DNA of 64,000 nt from Vespula vulgaris. Its lineage: Eukaryota; Arthropoda; Insecta; Hymenoptera; Vespidae. How positions within the stretch are numbered: the first letter of the stretch is position 1; every line of letters begins with the position of its first letter. The notes beneath the pieces were generated by a model. The model did not search any database and had not been told where the DNA came from. It was given only the letters and a program-made list of their open reading frames with translations. The translations under genes and the position numbers were made by a program. The stretch spans positions 5,971,001 through 6,035,000 of the forward strand of contig NC_066595.1 in the NCBI RefSeq assembly GCF_905475345.1. The letters run 5' to 3'. This document shows, piece by piece, positions 10,421-25,651 of the stretch.

Positions 10421-11307
10421 CTGAAAATTAAAAAAAAAAAAGAAAAGAAAAAATGATACGTTAGAAAAAAGGATACGAAAACTTGTTTTTTTTCGATCGA
10501 ATTGAAATTTCTTATGTATTATCAACGAGAGATCGAAATTCGACACGCACACTTTCAACGTATTTATTCGTATTTGAAATAAATCTAAGAACTCTAGAAT
10601 GTTTAAAGTGCATTTCAATGGGACATTACCGAAGTAGTCGCGAGTAATTTACAGAGTCTAATAAAATTGTAAACGATATATTTACGTAATAAGTAATAAG
10701 GGAAGGAATAATGTAAATAATAATTTCATTTGACGGAAGTATATTTTCTATGAGAAGAACAGAAATAAGTGAAAGAAATGGAAGATATGTAATTTCATGT
10801 ATGTAGTTGTACAAACATAAAAGTCAGATAAAATTAATAAACCGTATCATATATAGAATAGAGCGACGGTGATGTATTTATAATATACACACGTACACAC
10901 GCTCACATACATACACACACACATATATATATTATACATATGAAAAAGGCTCACTTTATTTATTACAAACGTTGAATCAGAATATATAATAATAACGAGT
11001 TTATTATTACGTTATATATACGCTTAAATTTGCTAAGCTACTTTTATTGCTCGATGTATTACATGACGAATGAGGAAAAGACAACGTCTTCCCTCGACTC
11101 ATCGTATCAACGCTTGTTTATACATTATTTTTATTTTCAGATATTAATCTATATCCAGCAGAACACTGATTCATACCTAATACATTATAATAGCATTACA
11201 CTTCATATACTGCAGTAACGAAGCGTTAAAGAAAGAGTAAAGAGAGAGAAAGAGAAAGAAAGACAGAGAATGAACGAGAGAGAGAGAGAGAAAGAGTGAG
11301 AAAGAGA

Positions 11308-11351
<44 letters not shown>

Positions 11352-11986
11352 CAAGCGAAGGTCGGTTGAAGCGTTTCACGGCAGCTAGCAAGCAAGCGGA
11401 ATTCCGCAAAGGGGAATTCGTCTCGCAGTGTCTTCTTCTTCGTGGCAAGGTGCATCATCGACGTCGATGTAAAGCAGCGCAACGGCCCATTATTTCTCTG
11501 GCATGTAAAAACAACTTTGTGCCTGACTGGAGAAGGATGAATAGAGAACGGAGAAAGATAAAGAGAAAGAGAGAAAAAGAGAGAGAGAGAGAGAAGATGC
11601 GGAAGGTCGAAGAAGGGGGTAAGGACAAGCCAGGCGTTTCATTCACGGCTACGGGGGCCGACGTCGACGTAATTGCAACGGCAACGGCCTCGAGCTAGTC
11701 CGCACATATGTATGTACGTACGTAGATACATATATACGAAGGAATAAACTTACGCGAGTACACACGTGCACGTGTGTGCGCATGGATATGGCTAGCTACG
11801 ATCAGCCGTGTTCCTTCGTGGAATACGGAGATAGCTCGGCTCGCTTATGAATGAAATATTCAACGGCGTAATGCGACTCGTGCACGCAACGCACCAGACC
11901 GGTCTTCCTCTTGTTCCTCCTCCTCCTCCTTCTTCTCTTCCTCCTCCTCCTTCTCCTCTTTCTATCTTCTTCTTTCCTTCTTCTTC

Positions 11987-12018
<32 letters not shown>

Positions 12019-15000
12019 CTTTTTCTTCTTCTTCTTCTTCTTCTGCTTCTTCTGCTTCTTCTTCGTCCTCCACTTTTTCTCATATCTCGTGTTTGTTTCA
12101 TGCGGGAGATTCGGATAAGGAAAATGAGTGAAAGAGAGAGAGAGAGAGAAAGAGAAAGAGTCTTTTTGTTTAATTTCGATTAACTTTGTTAGAAATCGAA
12201 ATTTATGATTTCTTTCAGAGTCTCCTTTGATAGTAGTCTTGGTTATTATTACCGTTAATTGACCGGAGTAGGGAATAAGTACCAAGGAAATTTCACGTAC
12301 GATCCTCGTAGTACTGTTATTAGAGGCGCTTAAATTCAAAAAGCGTCGTACTACGCACAATCGCGAAGCATAACGACAATGCGTGGAACATTGAATTAGG
12401 TACGTAAGGAAGAGACGATGTGAATGGCTTATCGGCTCGGCGATTCCGTTCGTCCCGTGAAATTACAACGTACTGAGATAGATAGATCAAAAGAGAGAAA
12501 GAGAGAAGTACTTTTCTTCACGCGCGTTTTCTTTAACGCCGAAAAACTGTAACACAAATGAGCCTGATGATGCGATAGCGTTACGAGTGATTTCCATTTT
12601 ATGAGGCACCATTGAAATTTACTCGAAACGTAAGTTTTGTTTTCCTCTTCGTTGGTTGGTTCAATTGACTTTGGAAAAATCAGATCCACAAACGTCGAAT
12701 ATCTATATAAATATTGATGAATTTTCTTCGACAAAAAAAAAACTCTCTAGTAGTAGTAGTAATAGTAATACTACTAGAAAATCTTCAGTTTTGTTCAGCA
12801 AAGAGAAGTCCGCTAGCTCTGTCTTTTTCTCTTTCTTTGAGCTTTCTTTGGTTGGTACAGGGTACAGCTGCAGTTGCGGAGAATATATCATCCAGCGTGT
12901 AGCACCGCGGGCGACCGCAGACTCCAAAGGCCGAGCCACGAAGACAACCTATATTTTCTCCACCCGGTTCCAAACTCTCTTAAGGGCAAACGCGATACGG
13001 GACCCGCATCAATTATACCTTCCACAAACACGTTGTTAGCCCCGGAACAACATATCTACGCGCTTGTACCGATCGTGTTACGAGACGAGGTTTTAAATGC
13101 GCAAGATGCTTCAAGCGAGTATATCGTATTGGTGAATAAGCCGCCCCCTTGCCGAAGAAGTGAATACCAATTTGTACGGTTTCCAATCGAAGGGTTGAAC
13201 GCTTCGCAAGTTCGAAAACTTTCTTTCTTAGATTATATCCTCGACTTATATTGAGGAACATTGAAACGACGCGTAAAATCGATCGAAACTACCGATCGTT
13301 CTGGAATTCCTGCAAAAAGTCAATAGGAAGATTCGAGATGGTCTTCTTTCTGATGGAAAATTCATCCCGACGGAATCGATTCTTAGTCGATTCTTAGACG
13401 TGGCGTTCGTTCCACTGTAACCAAAGGAAATCGGCAAGTGCCATTCGAGCATGACCTGGGAATGAATCGAGGATCCTCGAAAAGTAACGGCTTGTTTCTT
13501 ACGACGTTCGAATTCCTTAACCAAAAAGGATCTCGCGATTTTAACCTCTGCTAAATGCATCGAATCGGAACGATCGTCACGTTGGTTACGATCTGTAAGT
13601 ACGTTCTTTCTAGGATTAAAATCTGTCAACAAGTATTTCGATAAATCGACAATCAAAAGTAAGCAAGATTTCGGAATAACGTCAACGATGAGTGTAAGCT
13701 TACTCGCCATCTTTCTTTTTGCGATTGAAAAAAAAAAAGAAAAAAAAACATCGTAGGATCTTTAGTTCTCTTTGGCACATCAACGAACAAGTGATATTTA
13801 TGACACGTAAAAAAAGATTTTTTTCTTCTTTTAATTACTCTCAACGATTCTAAATCATCGTGCTGCAGCGAATCATCGTAATTTAACGCGACAAAAAAAG
13901 GAGGAAGACGCGTGTTCGGTTAGTATTTATCGGGTCCAAAGGTACGTAATAAAGCTAACTTTTATGTCCATCTCTCGCTTTCTACATATCGTACCTATCA
14001 TCGCACCTGTCTCCGCTCGTCATAGAGAAACATTCAACAATAAATTTCTCGTCTTATATTCGAATTAATTCGAGTTGATTCGTGCTCGATCGAGCCGTCA
14101 GAAAACTGTCATCTCGTTATCAAAATCGTTTTTGCAAGAGGAACAATCAGAGAAAAGAACGTTATCGCGCGAACGATAATGTTCTAGATAACGAATGCAA
14201 AGGTAAAGGTGGTAATTCTCCTTTTCAAAAGAAACGTTTCTGTGTGAGTAAAAGAAAAAGAAAAAAACAAAGAAAAGAAAAGAAAAGAAAGAGAGGAAAA
14301 AAAGAAAAGAAAAGAAAAAAGAAAGAATACATTCGATAGATATGATAAGATACTTGAAAAACAAAAAGAAAGAAGAAAGAAATATAATCACCGTCCATTA
14401 TATTTTCATTCCAATACGGCAAACACTCGTACACCTATCTACCTATATACGTTTCTAAGTTGTTGCCAGTACGATCGATCTTATCTCGAGTTTACCGTGA
14501 TTCGAGCAATTACTCGGACACGCCGGCACAAAACGGAGCACTGCTTACTCGCTTACTCGCTCGCTCGTTCGTTCGTTCGTTCGTTCATTCGCTCGCTCGT
14601 TCATTCGCTCGCTCGCTCGCTCGCTCGTTCTCGGCCCCAATTCCGTCAAACGGAACGAGTTTGTCGCGGAATAGCCGTTGCCGTTGCCGTTGCCGTTGCT
14701 ATTGCCGTTGCCACTGACACAAACACAGTTACAAACACAAACACAGGCACAGCTAGCACCGCCTGTCAAAATGACCGAGTAACAAGCGAGTCGCGAAAGC
14801 GCGCTCCTGACACAAAATCGTATGAGAGTTACAAGTACGATCGACTTTCCTCGTCCAACGGGTTCTTCGGTAACTTTTACGGTCGAGCTTAACGTGCTCG
14901 AAAAGTTGCCACGAGTTTGTATTTGTCACGGCGTGCCCAACGATCCAAGATCGTACGAAACGATCCCCGATAGCCAAGAATTGTCTATAAACTCCTACGA

Positions 15001-16288
15001 TGGTTTTGCATTAATGAGATAAGCCCTCGAGTCGTACTAACCACTCGTAGGAAAACCACTTCCCGCTTTGTACTGGATTCAACGAACGATTCTTTTCTTT
15101 TCTTTTCTTTCTTTCTTTTTTTTTCGATCGAAATCTTAAACAGATGTTCGAAGAGTCGTTATTTGTCATCGTTATTAATCATTCCTCTTTATTCCTTTAC
15201 TTTCGATAAATCAGAACACGATTTTATTTTCGACGTAATCTCTGTCGTATTGTTTGTAATAAAGGCTAACGAACCTCGTAATCTCTTTCATGTGTTCTAC
15301 TATTTTATATTTGTTGTGTAAAGAGTAGTTGTTTCTTCTCTTTCTCTCTCTTTCTCTCTCTCTCTTTCTCTCTCTCTCTTTCTCTCTTCGTCTTATTAAC
15401 GATAACGATAAGTCTGACGCGACAATAAGTTCGATGTGACGAAAATGAAATCTTTGACCGAATTACAAGAATTCGAAGAGGCAGAAAAGACACGGGTACA
15501 GTCAATCGGTTGTTACGGCACTGCGCGAGAGGGAACGAGGACCGGTGACCCGCCACGCCCTGTCGAGGTCGTCGCGCGCCTCTCTCGACCGGCCGACGAG
15601 CGGCGTCGGCAGCGTCGGCAGCAACCGAAGCACCAGCCTAACCAGATCAACCAACCAACCAACCAACCAACCAACTAACCAACCAAGCAACCAAGCAACC
15701 AAGCAACCAACCAAGCAACCAAGCAACCAAGCAACCCCGTACATGCACCTCGTCGTGCTATTCTCTCGCCTTCTTCTTGCTTCCGTCTTTCTCCGCGAAC
15801 CCTCTTTCTTCGTTCTTCGTTCTTCTTATCGCTATGTGTGCGACCCGTGTCTCGCCTTCTAGTTATTCCGATCCGATCGAATATCGTTATGGTCTGGTGG
15901 TATGGTGTGTGCCATGCTGTGCTGGAATGCGGCACCAGGGACCACAACCTAGGATATCTTTCGTTCTCTATAGGTATAGGACTACTTGGGAAAGAGACTT
16001 TGCGAAGAATTCCACGGATTTAATCGGATCCGTAATAACCCAATTATTTCATTGCCATTTCGTGTATATGTATATCTTTGGTTTTTTGATGAATCATTCT
16101 AAATAGAAGATTATTGTAAAAGAGAAGTAATCGATGGACTGATCGATAGATTGACTTATTTATATATGTATATGTATATATATATATAAATTAAAAGTAT
16201 ACTTTCTAATATCCGAGTGAAGTCTAACATGAAAATTAGATTATGTGATAATCAATTCTTTTAAATCTTTTACGTACGAAAAAATATT

Positions 16289-16329
<41 letters not shown>

Positions 16330-17541
16330 GATAAATGTATTTAATAAGATATTTAATTAATTACGATTATCTAATTCAGCTTAATCAACGTAACAATGTA
16401 ACAACCTAACAACGTTAGAGTGTTATATATAAGATAATACACGACACTTTGCGATTCTAAGCGACTCTACGAAACAAGTAATACGTTCTGAATCTAATCG
16501 TATAGACATTTTTTAGAGATCGTTCACTCATGCGTTTATAATATCAATATTCTAAGTGAATTTGAAACGCATATTTTATTGTGCAATATAAATGCATCTC
16601 GACATGCATCCATTTACGATGCATCATCTATCATCCATTCTATATGCAAACTACGATAAAATAAGCAAACATTCTTTAAGCAACAATCAAGTATTGTTAA
16701 CAGATTGAATGTCATTGAGGTCTTTGGTGACAGGTATACGAGTACTAGAGTTTATTTAAAAACGTTTCTAAGATTTCTATATGCACGTGTTTGTCTGTAT
16801 ACACTCAAAAAAAAAAAAACTAGTATACTTTTTTTATTAAACTAGTATACTTACTTTCAACATATTTATTTTAGTAGACTAGTAGACTAAAACGTATACT
16901 TTCTAATATTCAAGTAAAGTCTAACATGAAAATTAGATAATATGAAAATCAATTCTTGACAAATTAATTTATAATTCTACGATTTTGCAAAAGAACAATG
17001 TACATAATACCCACGTAGACTTTTATTCGTGAGGATAATTAAAGTTTCTTAGAATCGTTTAAGAAGAGCTCGATTAGCGACAAACTTACCGTACGTGCTT
17101 TATATTTATTTTACTTTATTTCATTTTATAAATAATTATTATATATGACTTTAAATGTATGATTGATCTAATCATACTTTAACGTCATTTAAATTACATT
17201 TTCTTATTCCACAAAACTAATTATAATTATTATAGAACTAATGCATTTCTAATCTATTTCTAACTTTACATTATGATATATTTTATTGAATTATTAATTT
17301 AAAAGTTTATTATGTGGGACGTGCATTATAAGATGCTCGCATTTCTCTTTTAAATTGGTCCCTCGTTATCGTCACCGATGTTTCGTTAAGAAAGACCTTG
17401 TCTTACGTTTTCATGTTTCTCAGTAAGTAGAGACAACCTTTTCCGTTCTTCTCATCTTCTTCCTTTTCACCTCTTTCTACATATTATCCTGCTTAAATAT
17501 GCGGCACCACGCCCATCTCTCTTTCTTTCTCTCCCTCTCAT

Positions 17542-17583
<42 letters not shown>

Positions 17584-18814
17584 CAGATGGTAAGAAGCTC
17601 GTACCAAGCAGCAACAGCAACGACGGCCGGCTCCAGTCATCTTTTTTGCTCTTATTCTCATATTAAAAGAGGAAGGAAACCGAAGGAACTGTCGTCCTCG
17701 GCATCTCTCTCTCTCTCTCTCTTTCTCTCTTTCTCTATCTTCCTGCTGGTTCGTTCGAATAAGGGCGACTTAATGAGTCTCGACGAGAAACAGACTGGTT
17801 AGGCTACCAAGAGATAAGCTAACTCGAGGTGTCCTCGCTACTTTGATTTCCCAAAGCTTTCTCTTTTATCTCCAGAGTTCCAATATCTACCTTATTGGCC
17901 TTCAATGGCCAATCACCGATCATATCGATAAATATCTATAGGATTTAATCGCGTTCTGTTATCATAAGTAAATATAAGTGCTGGTTCTGGATAAGAAAAA
18001 GAAAGAAAATGATTTGTATAGCAGCGAGTATGTTAAGTTAACAAAAATAAGTAAACAAACAAACAAACAAACAAACACAAAAAGCAAAAAGGAAAAAAGA
18101 GTAAAGGGGAAAAAGACTCGAAAAAAAGAAGAGAAGATGCTCCATCTTGGGAAAAGGTGTTTATCGTGTTCGTGACAGGTGAACATGTAGGATATACTTT
18201 GACGCAGTAAAATATTCAGAGTAAAGAGCTCGAGTTCCGATAAGCTCCAAGCGAAAAGAAGATCGAGAAACGAAGAGGCTGCTGGAGCGTCCTTGCGGAC
18301 AACTCTGTGTTGTCGCCGTGTAATTGAGAGACATTCGGAGTGCATTAGCACTGCCGGCCAAGGGGCAGGCAGGCGTATTAATTGCTCATCAGCGATAATG
18401 AAGGGTTTGTAAGTCGATATTAGCATAACTAACAGGTTTCCCGGTAATGAAGCCACCGCTCTTGCTGGCCAGCCGCTCGATGTTCGTCTTTTATGTCTCT
18501 TACTTTCCACTCGCAAATCCCACGGAACGAACGAGCTGGAACGAGCACGAAACTGGACGAGAACGTATTGAATGTATGTACGTTCGGTTTAGTGTTCCTC
18601 GATGAATCGATGAGAAGAGACGACGAGACCACTAGGTGTACGCCATCTATGAAGATACGTCAACCACGATTAGGACTCGTTTTTTGTCAAGAGAGTATCG
18701 TGAAAATTCTCACGATTCAACTACGACCAAAGGCACAAACGATGTGTCATTTTCCACTTACGAATTCTCGTTTGGTACCACGTTGATAGTTACTGAGGAG
18801 GATCGATGAAAAAT

Positions 18815-18851
<37 letters not shown>

Positions 18852-21800
18852 AAGAGGGAGGGAGGAAAGAAGACAGAAAAAGAGTCGTCCTAATGAACTT
18901 TCTTCGAGAGATACGTTCACGTTAATTACAGGCATCCCTTAATGACGCTACGAGAAAGTATTGCTGCTAAAGCATGCGAGGGAGCTGGCATTGCATTGAA
19001 TATGTACGGCTACGACGAGACCGCATAAGCTCGCGTCCCACATAAACACACGCGCGAAGATCGATAGAGCTACGGTGTATAAAGCATACGGCAGCTATCA
19101 CGATCTCGTTATCGACTCGACCTTTCCTACATTTTTTCTGCACTCTAGCCGTCCGATACTTTCTCCGATTGTTCTACCGTGCCACGGCGATCGAACCTCG
19201 TCTAACAATTTATTCCGTTCACGTGGGCTACGAGTCTTATCTGCGATTTCTCGAACCTCTTGAAATCCTGAACGTATCGCCAGGTAGCCAGATACGATAA
19301 CTCCAAATCTACGAAAGACTTCTTCTCTCTTTTTCACTCACTCTCTTTTTTCTTTCTATCTTTTTTTTCTTTTAAATTGAAAAAGCAAGACACGAACTCG
19401 GAGACATTCTGACAATGATCGATCGATGAACAACGATCGATAATACGATTCGTCCCTACGACATACACATCGTAAGAGAGTGGATGCTCCCGGTATACCT
19501 AACATTATGAATCAGGTGTTAAAAAAAAAAGAAGGCAATGCGGCAAATTGATACTACAATAAATATCGAAAAATTCACGATCGAACGAGTGAACGAAGAA
19601 TGAACGAAGACACGTGGGTGGTTACAGTTTATTATCGGCCACCATACAAATTGCCCACTCGCTTTCTATTATCGGCTAAATCCCTGATAAATGTTCGCCC
19701 GCGTGCCCGTGCAATAACTCGCCATTAACGTTCCTTCCTTGCTTTTAAACCGGCGCGGGCGATAAATCGGCCGCGATTTGCCGCGCTTGGAAAGCATGGT
19801 TCTTCTTCGACGATCTCTTTCGACGATTCGAAATCGAGACGATTTCATGAAATATCCAGGTAGGATAAACGCGTTATTCGTAGTCGACCCTGAACTTTCC
19901 AAGTCGATTGAAATTCACGAACAACTGTTTGTAAGCACGCTCGGACCTTTAGTCCCGACCTCGCCTTCTTGTTACTTCCGGTGAAAACACATCGCCTATT
20001 TCCATTCGCTTATCGATTCGCAAACGATTTTATAAAAAGCACTTCTTTTTCGATATCTCTTACCTCTCGATATATCATATAAACCAATAGGTATCATCGT
20101 TTATTAAAATATGTAATCCATAAATCACGAACATTCATAAACGTCGAAAAATCTTGGTCGATCGGATATCGTATATACCGGGTATATACACCCGGTGGAG
20201 CAGGGAAAGTGGTCTTCGCTCGGAGATAGCTCTGACCGAGGCGGTCGCTTGAAAAGGCAACCTTGCAATGACCTCGCGTGAACCCGGGTACCAACGCCGA
20301 GGCGCATAAGATATATACGTAATGTACGCGCTTACCACTAACACATACGCAAATACGTTGGTATAGTATAGAGACATACTTACGAGAGAGAAAGAGAGAA
20401 AGGGGAGAGGGGAGAGCGAAGCTAAGGCCACCGACGGACCTCCGTGCCTTTGAGAGTTATCTGCAGGAAATCTACTCTTGTAGGCATGCTACAAAAGAAG
20501 GAGACGCGCGGAGTGGGCCCTGAAGTGAGTGGGGTGAGCCGGGCCCACCGGTGGGTCTCCCTCTTTCTCCCCCACCACTAACTGCTGGTTGCTCTCGAAG
20601 CCGCCACTGGCATCCGCTCCGAGGAGCGAGGAGAGGGGGCGAATGGCAGTGCCGCGCATAGAGAACACCGTGCTACCAGCGGGGGATCGCGGCCCCGATA
20701 CAAGATACTGCCACGTGTTACACGCTGTTCGCCACCAGAAGGACCCTCCTCTCCACCCTCTCTTTCTATCTTGTACGGCGCACACGCTTTCCCACCCAAC
20801 CCTTCTTTTCCGGCTCCCAAAGCACTCGTACGAATCCCCAACATCATCTCTTCCTTCTTCGTTCGTAGAACTCTAACTTGGTTTGTCCGATTCCTACATC
20901 CTCCACTGCAATGATACTAAGTGATCTCCTTTACCTTGAATTAGGTATATAGGCTACGAGCTCGAATGGAAATTCTTCGACAACTACCACTTTACGAGAA
21001 TAATCATATGGTTGAATCCATAATTGTCTGGAGAAGTTTATGTGGAAAAGGTTTTATCAATGGAATTATCTAGTCAGGTATGATTATGAAGACATTCAAT
21101 TATTATAGTTTGACGTAAAGAATAGACTAGAGAATATTTATGGATTGATAGAGTATATTTGATGGTCGGCATCGTCATGCCCATCGAGTACCGATGTACG
21201 GTTCTATTCGATTGTAAAAACCAATTACTCTATATCTTTTTCTTCGTCTTTTTTCTTTTTTAATTTTGTTTAAATATCTATAAGAGTCACTGTGCGATCA
21301 TTTTTTATCTCACAGTATTAATGATCCTATCTGCATCGAGTCTTCGTGTCAATATAGGATAAATCGATTTACGGGGATAAAGTCCGATGAGATCGATGAA
21401 AGGCTATCGCCATCTTCGATCCTTCGACTTTCTCTTCCCCAAAGGCGACAAGATACGTCATTATTTTGTCGCGTCGCCATCGAAATTCCCGAGTCAGGTC
21501 ATTCTTGGACTCGTTCGACGAACGAATGCCTCCTGTCTTTTACCTTCCCTCGATCCTCTCCGTTGCTCCGTTATCGCGAAGTCATCGGCATATTCGTTCG
21601 TATAAACGCAGCGCGTGCTTTCCAGATGCCTTTTAAGATTATGCAAATGCTGCTGTCCAGTCGCGACCGGCATCGGGCAGCATTTTAAAAGGTGCAACGG
21701 GCGAATCGAACGTGCGCATGGAATTGAGACGTTCCAAGACTCCGAGAATACTCTCTTGCTATAGTTTGAAATTTGTCCTTGTCGATAAAAGTATTTTCCT

Positions 21801-22273
21801 TCGTCTCTAACCTCGTCGTTAATATTTGTATTCTACGTTCACATTTTTACCGTCGTACCGTATTTCTTTCTATCGAAATACTAAAGAGCATTTCTTCTTT
21901 TTTTTCTTCTTCATTTATTTAAATCCTCATTCGTTTAAATATAATAATAATTATCAAAATGATTTCAACCGTATTTAAAATTTTTATTACGATTCTGTTT
22001 TATTTCAAAAAATGTTGTTAAATTTTATAAACCAAGAAAGAAAAGAAGAAGAAGAAGGAAAGAAAGAAAGATAACGACTAGATAAATTTTTCTTTTAAAA
22101 AACAATCTAAGCGATAACTTAGATTTCTTACAATTAGTACGAAGAACACTTTCTCGAAACGTTCCATGTTTCGTTAAATACCGGATTGAAAAAGAGAATG
22201 TTAAAACTTCGATTACGTCGACGTAAAATCGATCCGAGCGAGACCGTCGGACATATTTCGCGCGTTGCAAGAT

Positions 22274-22309
<36 letters not shown>

Positions 22310-23789
22310 TCGTTTCTCCCTCAGACGATTACTCAGACTCGCTTCCCATACAGAAACTTTATAAGGACCTTAGGTTAAAACGAACGAACGAGAGGCATCG
22401 ATCACGTTCCTTTTCAGAGAGTGACATTTACTGCCGTGGGTGGTGGGCGCCACGCCAAGGAAAATGTCACGGGGCAAACTCCTCGACACCGCTGTCAGAT
22501 ATATTCTTTCGTTATCGTGCTCGAGTGAAAATCGACTGTTGGACGCGTTCGACGTTAATTTATCCGAAGTCTCTCATCGATTAAAAGAAAATCTGTTTCA
22601 ACGCTCGTCAAAATTTCTCGACGCAACAACCTAAAATATTTCTCATCTTTTCATTATGACTTTTTTTTTCATTTCTTTTTTTTCTCTTTTTTTTTTTTTT
22701 TGATCGAATTCTCTTCGCTTTAACAGCTGATTCAAGAATGTTACTCCTAGATTATAATACGTTTTAACTATCGTTCATACCATATAACGAATAATTTGTA
22801 ATCGATTCGAAGCATAAATGATATTCAACAATGCGCGACGTTCGCTGCAATTTTTCCAACAAGTATTTTCCAATAGCTATCATTCTTGTGTTTATTTCTT
22901 TCATTTTTCTTTTTCCTTCTTTTCTTTTTAAGGTATGACTCAACTCAAATTACTTTCAAAGCTGCGCAATGTTGCACAGCATTTTCAACGGTTTTCAAAT
23001 ATATTACTGCTATAAAAGTCATTGAAATACTTAATCACTGCTTCCACCGAATCGCGGTTTACTTACGAACGAGTTACGAGATTAGCTAAAAAAAAAAAAA
23101 AAAAAAATATTGATTTTCGATCAACAGGTCAACATTATTATCGACATTGACATATTGCTTTATGATTTACTTATCGTACGTAATAGGAAATAAATAGTAT
23201 TAATAATCGAACGTGTATCCAAGTATAATATAAATCCGACGAACAAATAAAAAATAATAACGATGTCTATCAAATAAATCGTGAATTTTAATTTATAAGC
23301 TATTAATCTATCTCGTTTACATAAAATTCGTAACGAGTCTCTTTCTTCTTCTTCTTCTTCTTCTTCCCTTTTCCTCTCTTCTTTTCCTCTTTTTCTTTAC
23401 CTTCGAAGTCGATCGATTTAAATGCAAATCCATCTAAATTCCGTGGGCAAAAAGTTGTACATAAAAAAAGTGGTAATACGTGTAAATCGCAGAGGACAAA
23501 ATCTGATCATTGCCTTTCGAGGTTATCGCAAGAGAGACCAGTTAGCCGAGTATCGTGGGCGTACGGCCAAGATCTGGCGTAAAATCCGAAGTAGCTTGAT
23601 CTAGAAGGCCGAGATCGACGCATGTAAACGCTCAAGTTCGATCTAGCGTGAACCGCGATACCGATTGGACAGTTAATATCTCACTTCGGTAGCCTACCTT
23701 CCTTTGCACGTCCACGTCGTCGTAAGAACGCCGCCGTAAGCCACACGAGGGGATTGGAAAGGTTGAGTTTATGTATTCATTTCTAGCAA

Positions 23790-23825
<36 letters not shown>

Positions 23826-25608
23826 TTTTCTCTCTTTCTCTTTCTCTCTCTCTTGGGACCTAATGTATAGACGTATGTGGGAGCGAGTTGGTTACGTCAT
23901 CTACACTACGCGAGAATAGCCATCACGTGCGAACCCGAACCTTCTATGTCTACATTTCTCTTCACTTTCTTTTATATATGTGTGTGTGGTGTGTGTGTGT
24001 GTATCTCCGTTTATTTATTTATAAGATGAAACATAAAATGATTGAAAAAAATATTCGAAAGTTAATTTTAGAGTAAAATTATTAGATCGTTAGATACTGT
24101 TCTAGTTTAAAGAACCGTAACGATAATGCTACATCGACAGAGAAAGATAATTTTGTAGATATTAATTAATATAAACTTTTATTAAAATTGAAAACGTTTC
24201 TGTATCGAAGGAAAATGTATTTTATTTCGAGAAGGTAACGTGTAATGCTTAAGTTATTCGTATATGATACAAATTAATAAGTATGTATATATTTATATTA
24301 CGAATCATGTATATATATATATTACAATTTATATTTCATTTAGGACTATGTTAATAAAAATAATTAAATAATTCGTTAACGTTATACTTGTTCAGTATAC
24401 TTTAAAATAATTTCGAGATAAGTAATTTCATAAGAAGGAAACGTTCTTCTGTGTTAACCCAGATTCCAATGAGATTCTCATTTCATTTCTTTTTTTATTT
24501 TTATTTTTTATTTAAACTTTGCTTACTTGCCTTTCGGTTCATAAATATTTGAGTATTTTATATAACTATCATCGTCCAATAATACAAGTTTTATAATAAC
24601 AACTTGATACTCACATTCTCGAATAGTTTTCGAAATCTCCCGAAACCTTTTATGATTTTGATAAAACGAAGTAACTGCGAAGAGTATCAAAAGGTGGATA
24701 TTAACGAGGAAATCGCGTCACGATCATGCACGAAATCGCGAGGGATATAACGATATCGTATACGAGATAACGTCTTATACGTCTAACTATTGATCGTAAA
24801 ATTGAGATCGCGTCTTGATTTCTTCTTATTCCAGACTTTACGTGTGATATGGGAACTAAAGATCGATCGATCGATCGATCGATCGATAAAGGGACACTTT
24901 CGATTCGCAGACGAAAACGTGTCACGGTGATCGTTAGAGAACACTTTTTTTTGTCGATACAAGCTATATATCAATCTCAAGGAGAATAGTTCTTCTCGTT
25001 TCGAGGCACGAAATCAAAGAGTAAAAGAAAGACAGAAAGAGATAGAAAATGCCCGCTCACTCGCTTGGCGGCATCGATCTCCAACCGCGCGAGAAGCCGC
25101 CAGCCGAGCGCTAATGAGACAGCTGCCCTTTTCTCGCCAACGAGAATCGCCCATTTCGCGGATAATAAAGCCCACCGAAGAGCCACTGTTGGCATGTTCG
25201 CTAATGGGACACCTCGGTCGTCATAATTTTGAGCCTGAAATAATATCGCGAGAATCCTAGTAACAAAAGCTATTTCACTATGGTATGGATAATTTTAAAG
25301 ACAAATTTATTACATCGAAAAAATTCATATTACTTGTTAATGTTAAGTAAACTTATATAGTTTCTTTCCTTCGATATCGTTCTTTTAGGAATTCGTGTTA
25401 TCGCTAACATCTCATTATTTTTCTTTCTTCATTGAAACTTTATGGATAGTACCACGATGTTCGAAGTTTTTCTCAGTCTTGAAATTTTCTAACGTCGAAG
25501 ATGAAAAAGTTTTTCGTTCCGTTAATTTCGATCTCTTAAAAGACGAATCTATCTATTCCGACAATCTTTCCGGCCTCATTCGCTAATATGTATATATACA
25601 TATATGTT

Positions 25609-25651
<43 letters not shown>

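Larger units (their letters stand above)
10421..16190. other. intron segment, repeat-rich
   Basis: This segment contains a GA-rich block (11231-11349), a (TTC)n block (11901-12071) and a purine stretch (14235-14330). It also has TCGC/TCGT arrays (14545-14630), a CCGTTG array (14674-14712), an AACC/AAGC array (15648-15736) and a CT run (15336-15387). Several open frames of 60-150 codons occur (for example 13246-13710 - and 12874-13254 +), but none resembles a protein family or shows flanking splice support. Confidence 0.6.
16191..19999. other. intron segment with direct repeat
   Basis: This segment holds the two 64-bp repeat copies, an (AT)n run (16293-16325) and CT runs (17517-17580, 17708-17735). 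It also has an AAAC array (18053-18080), a GA run (18820-18850) and two non-repetitive islands (18290-18490 and 19640-19790). No gene is supported. Confidence 0.6.

Noticed and set aside
11792..12101. - strand Glu/Arg/Lys-rich frames and + strand Ser/Leu-rich frames
   Set aside because: Entirely derived from the (TTC)n/(TCC)n array. Similar repeat-made frames at 34487-34921, 36414-36911, 46359-46826, 50026-50452 and 60170-60482 were dropped for the same reason.
12874..13254. + strand frame of 126 codons
   Set aside because: No recognisable domain, and it overlaps other open frames of similar quality on both strands.
13246..13710. - strand frame of 154 codons not made of repeats
   Set aside because: No family resemblance, no transmembrane or motif pattern, no splice or promoter support. 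A frame of this length can arise by chance in a window of this size.
20170..20196. Small palindromes TATACCGGGTATA and CCGGGTATATACACCCGG
   Set aside because: Short arms (6-7 bp), common by chance. No flanking structure suggesting an RNA gene or mobile-element end.
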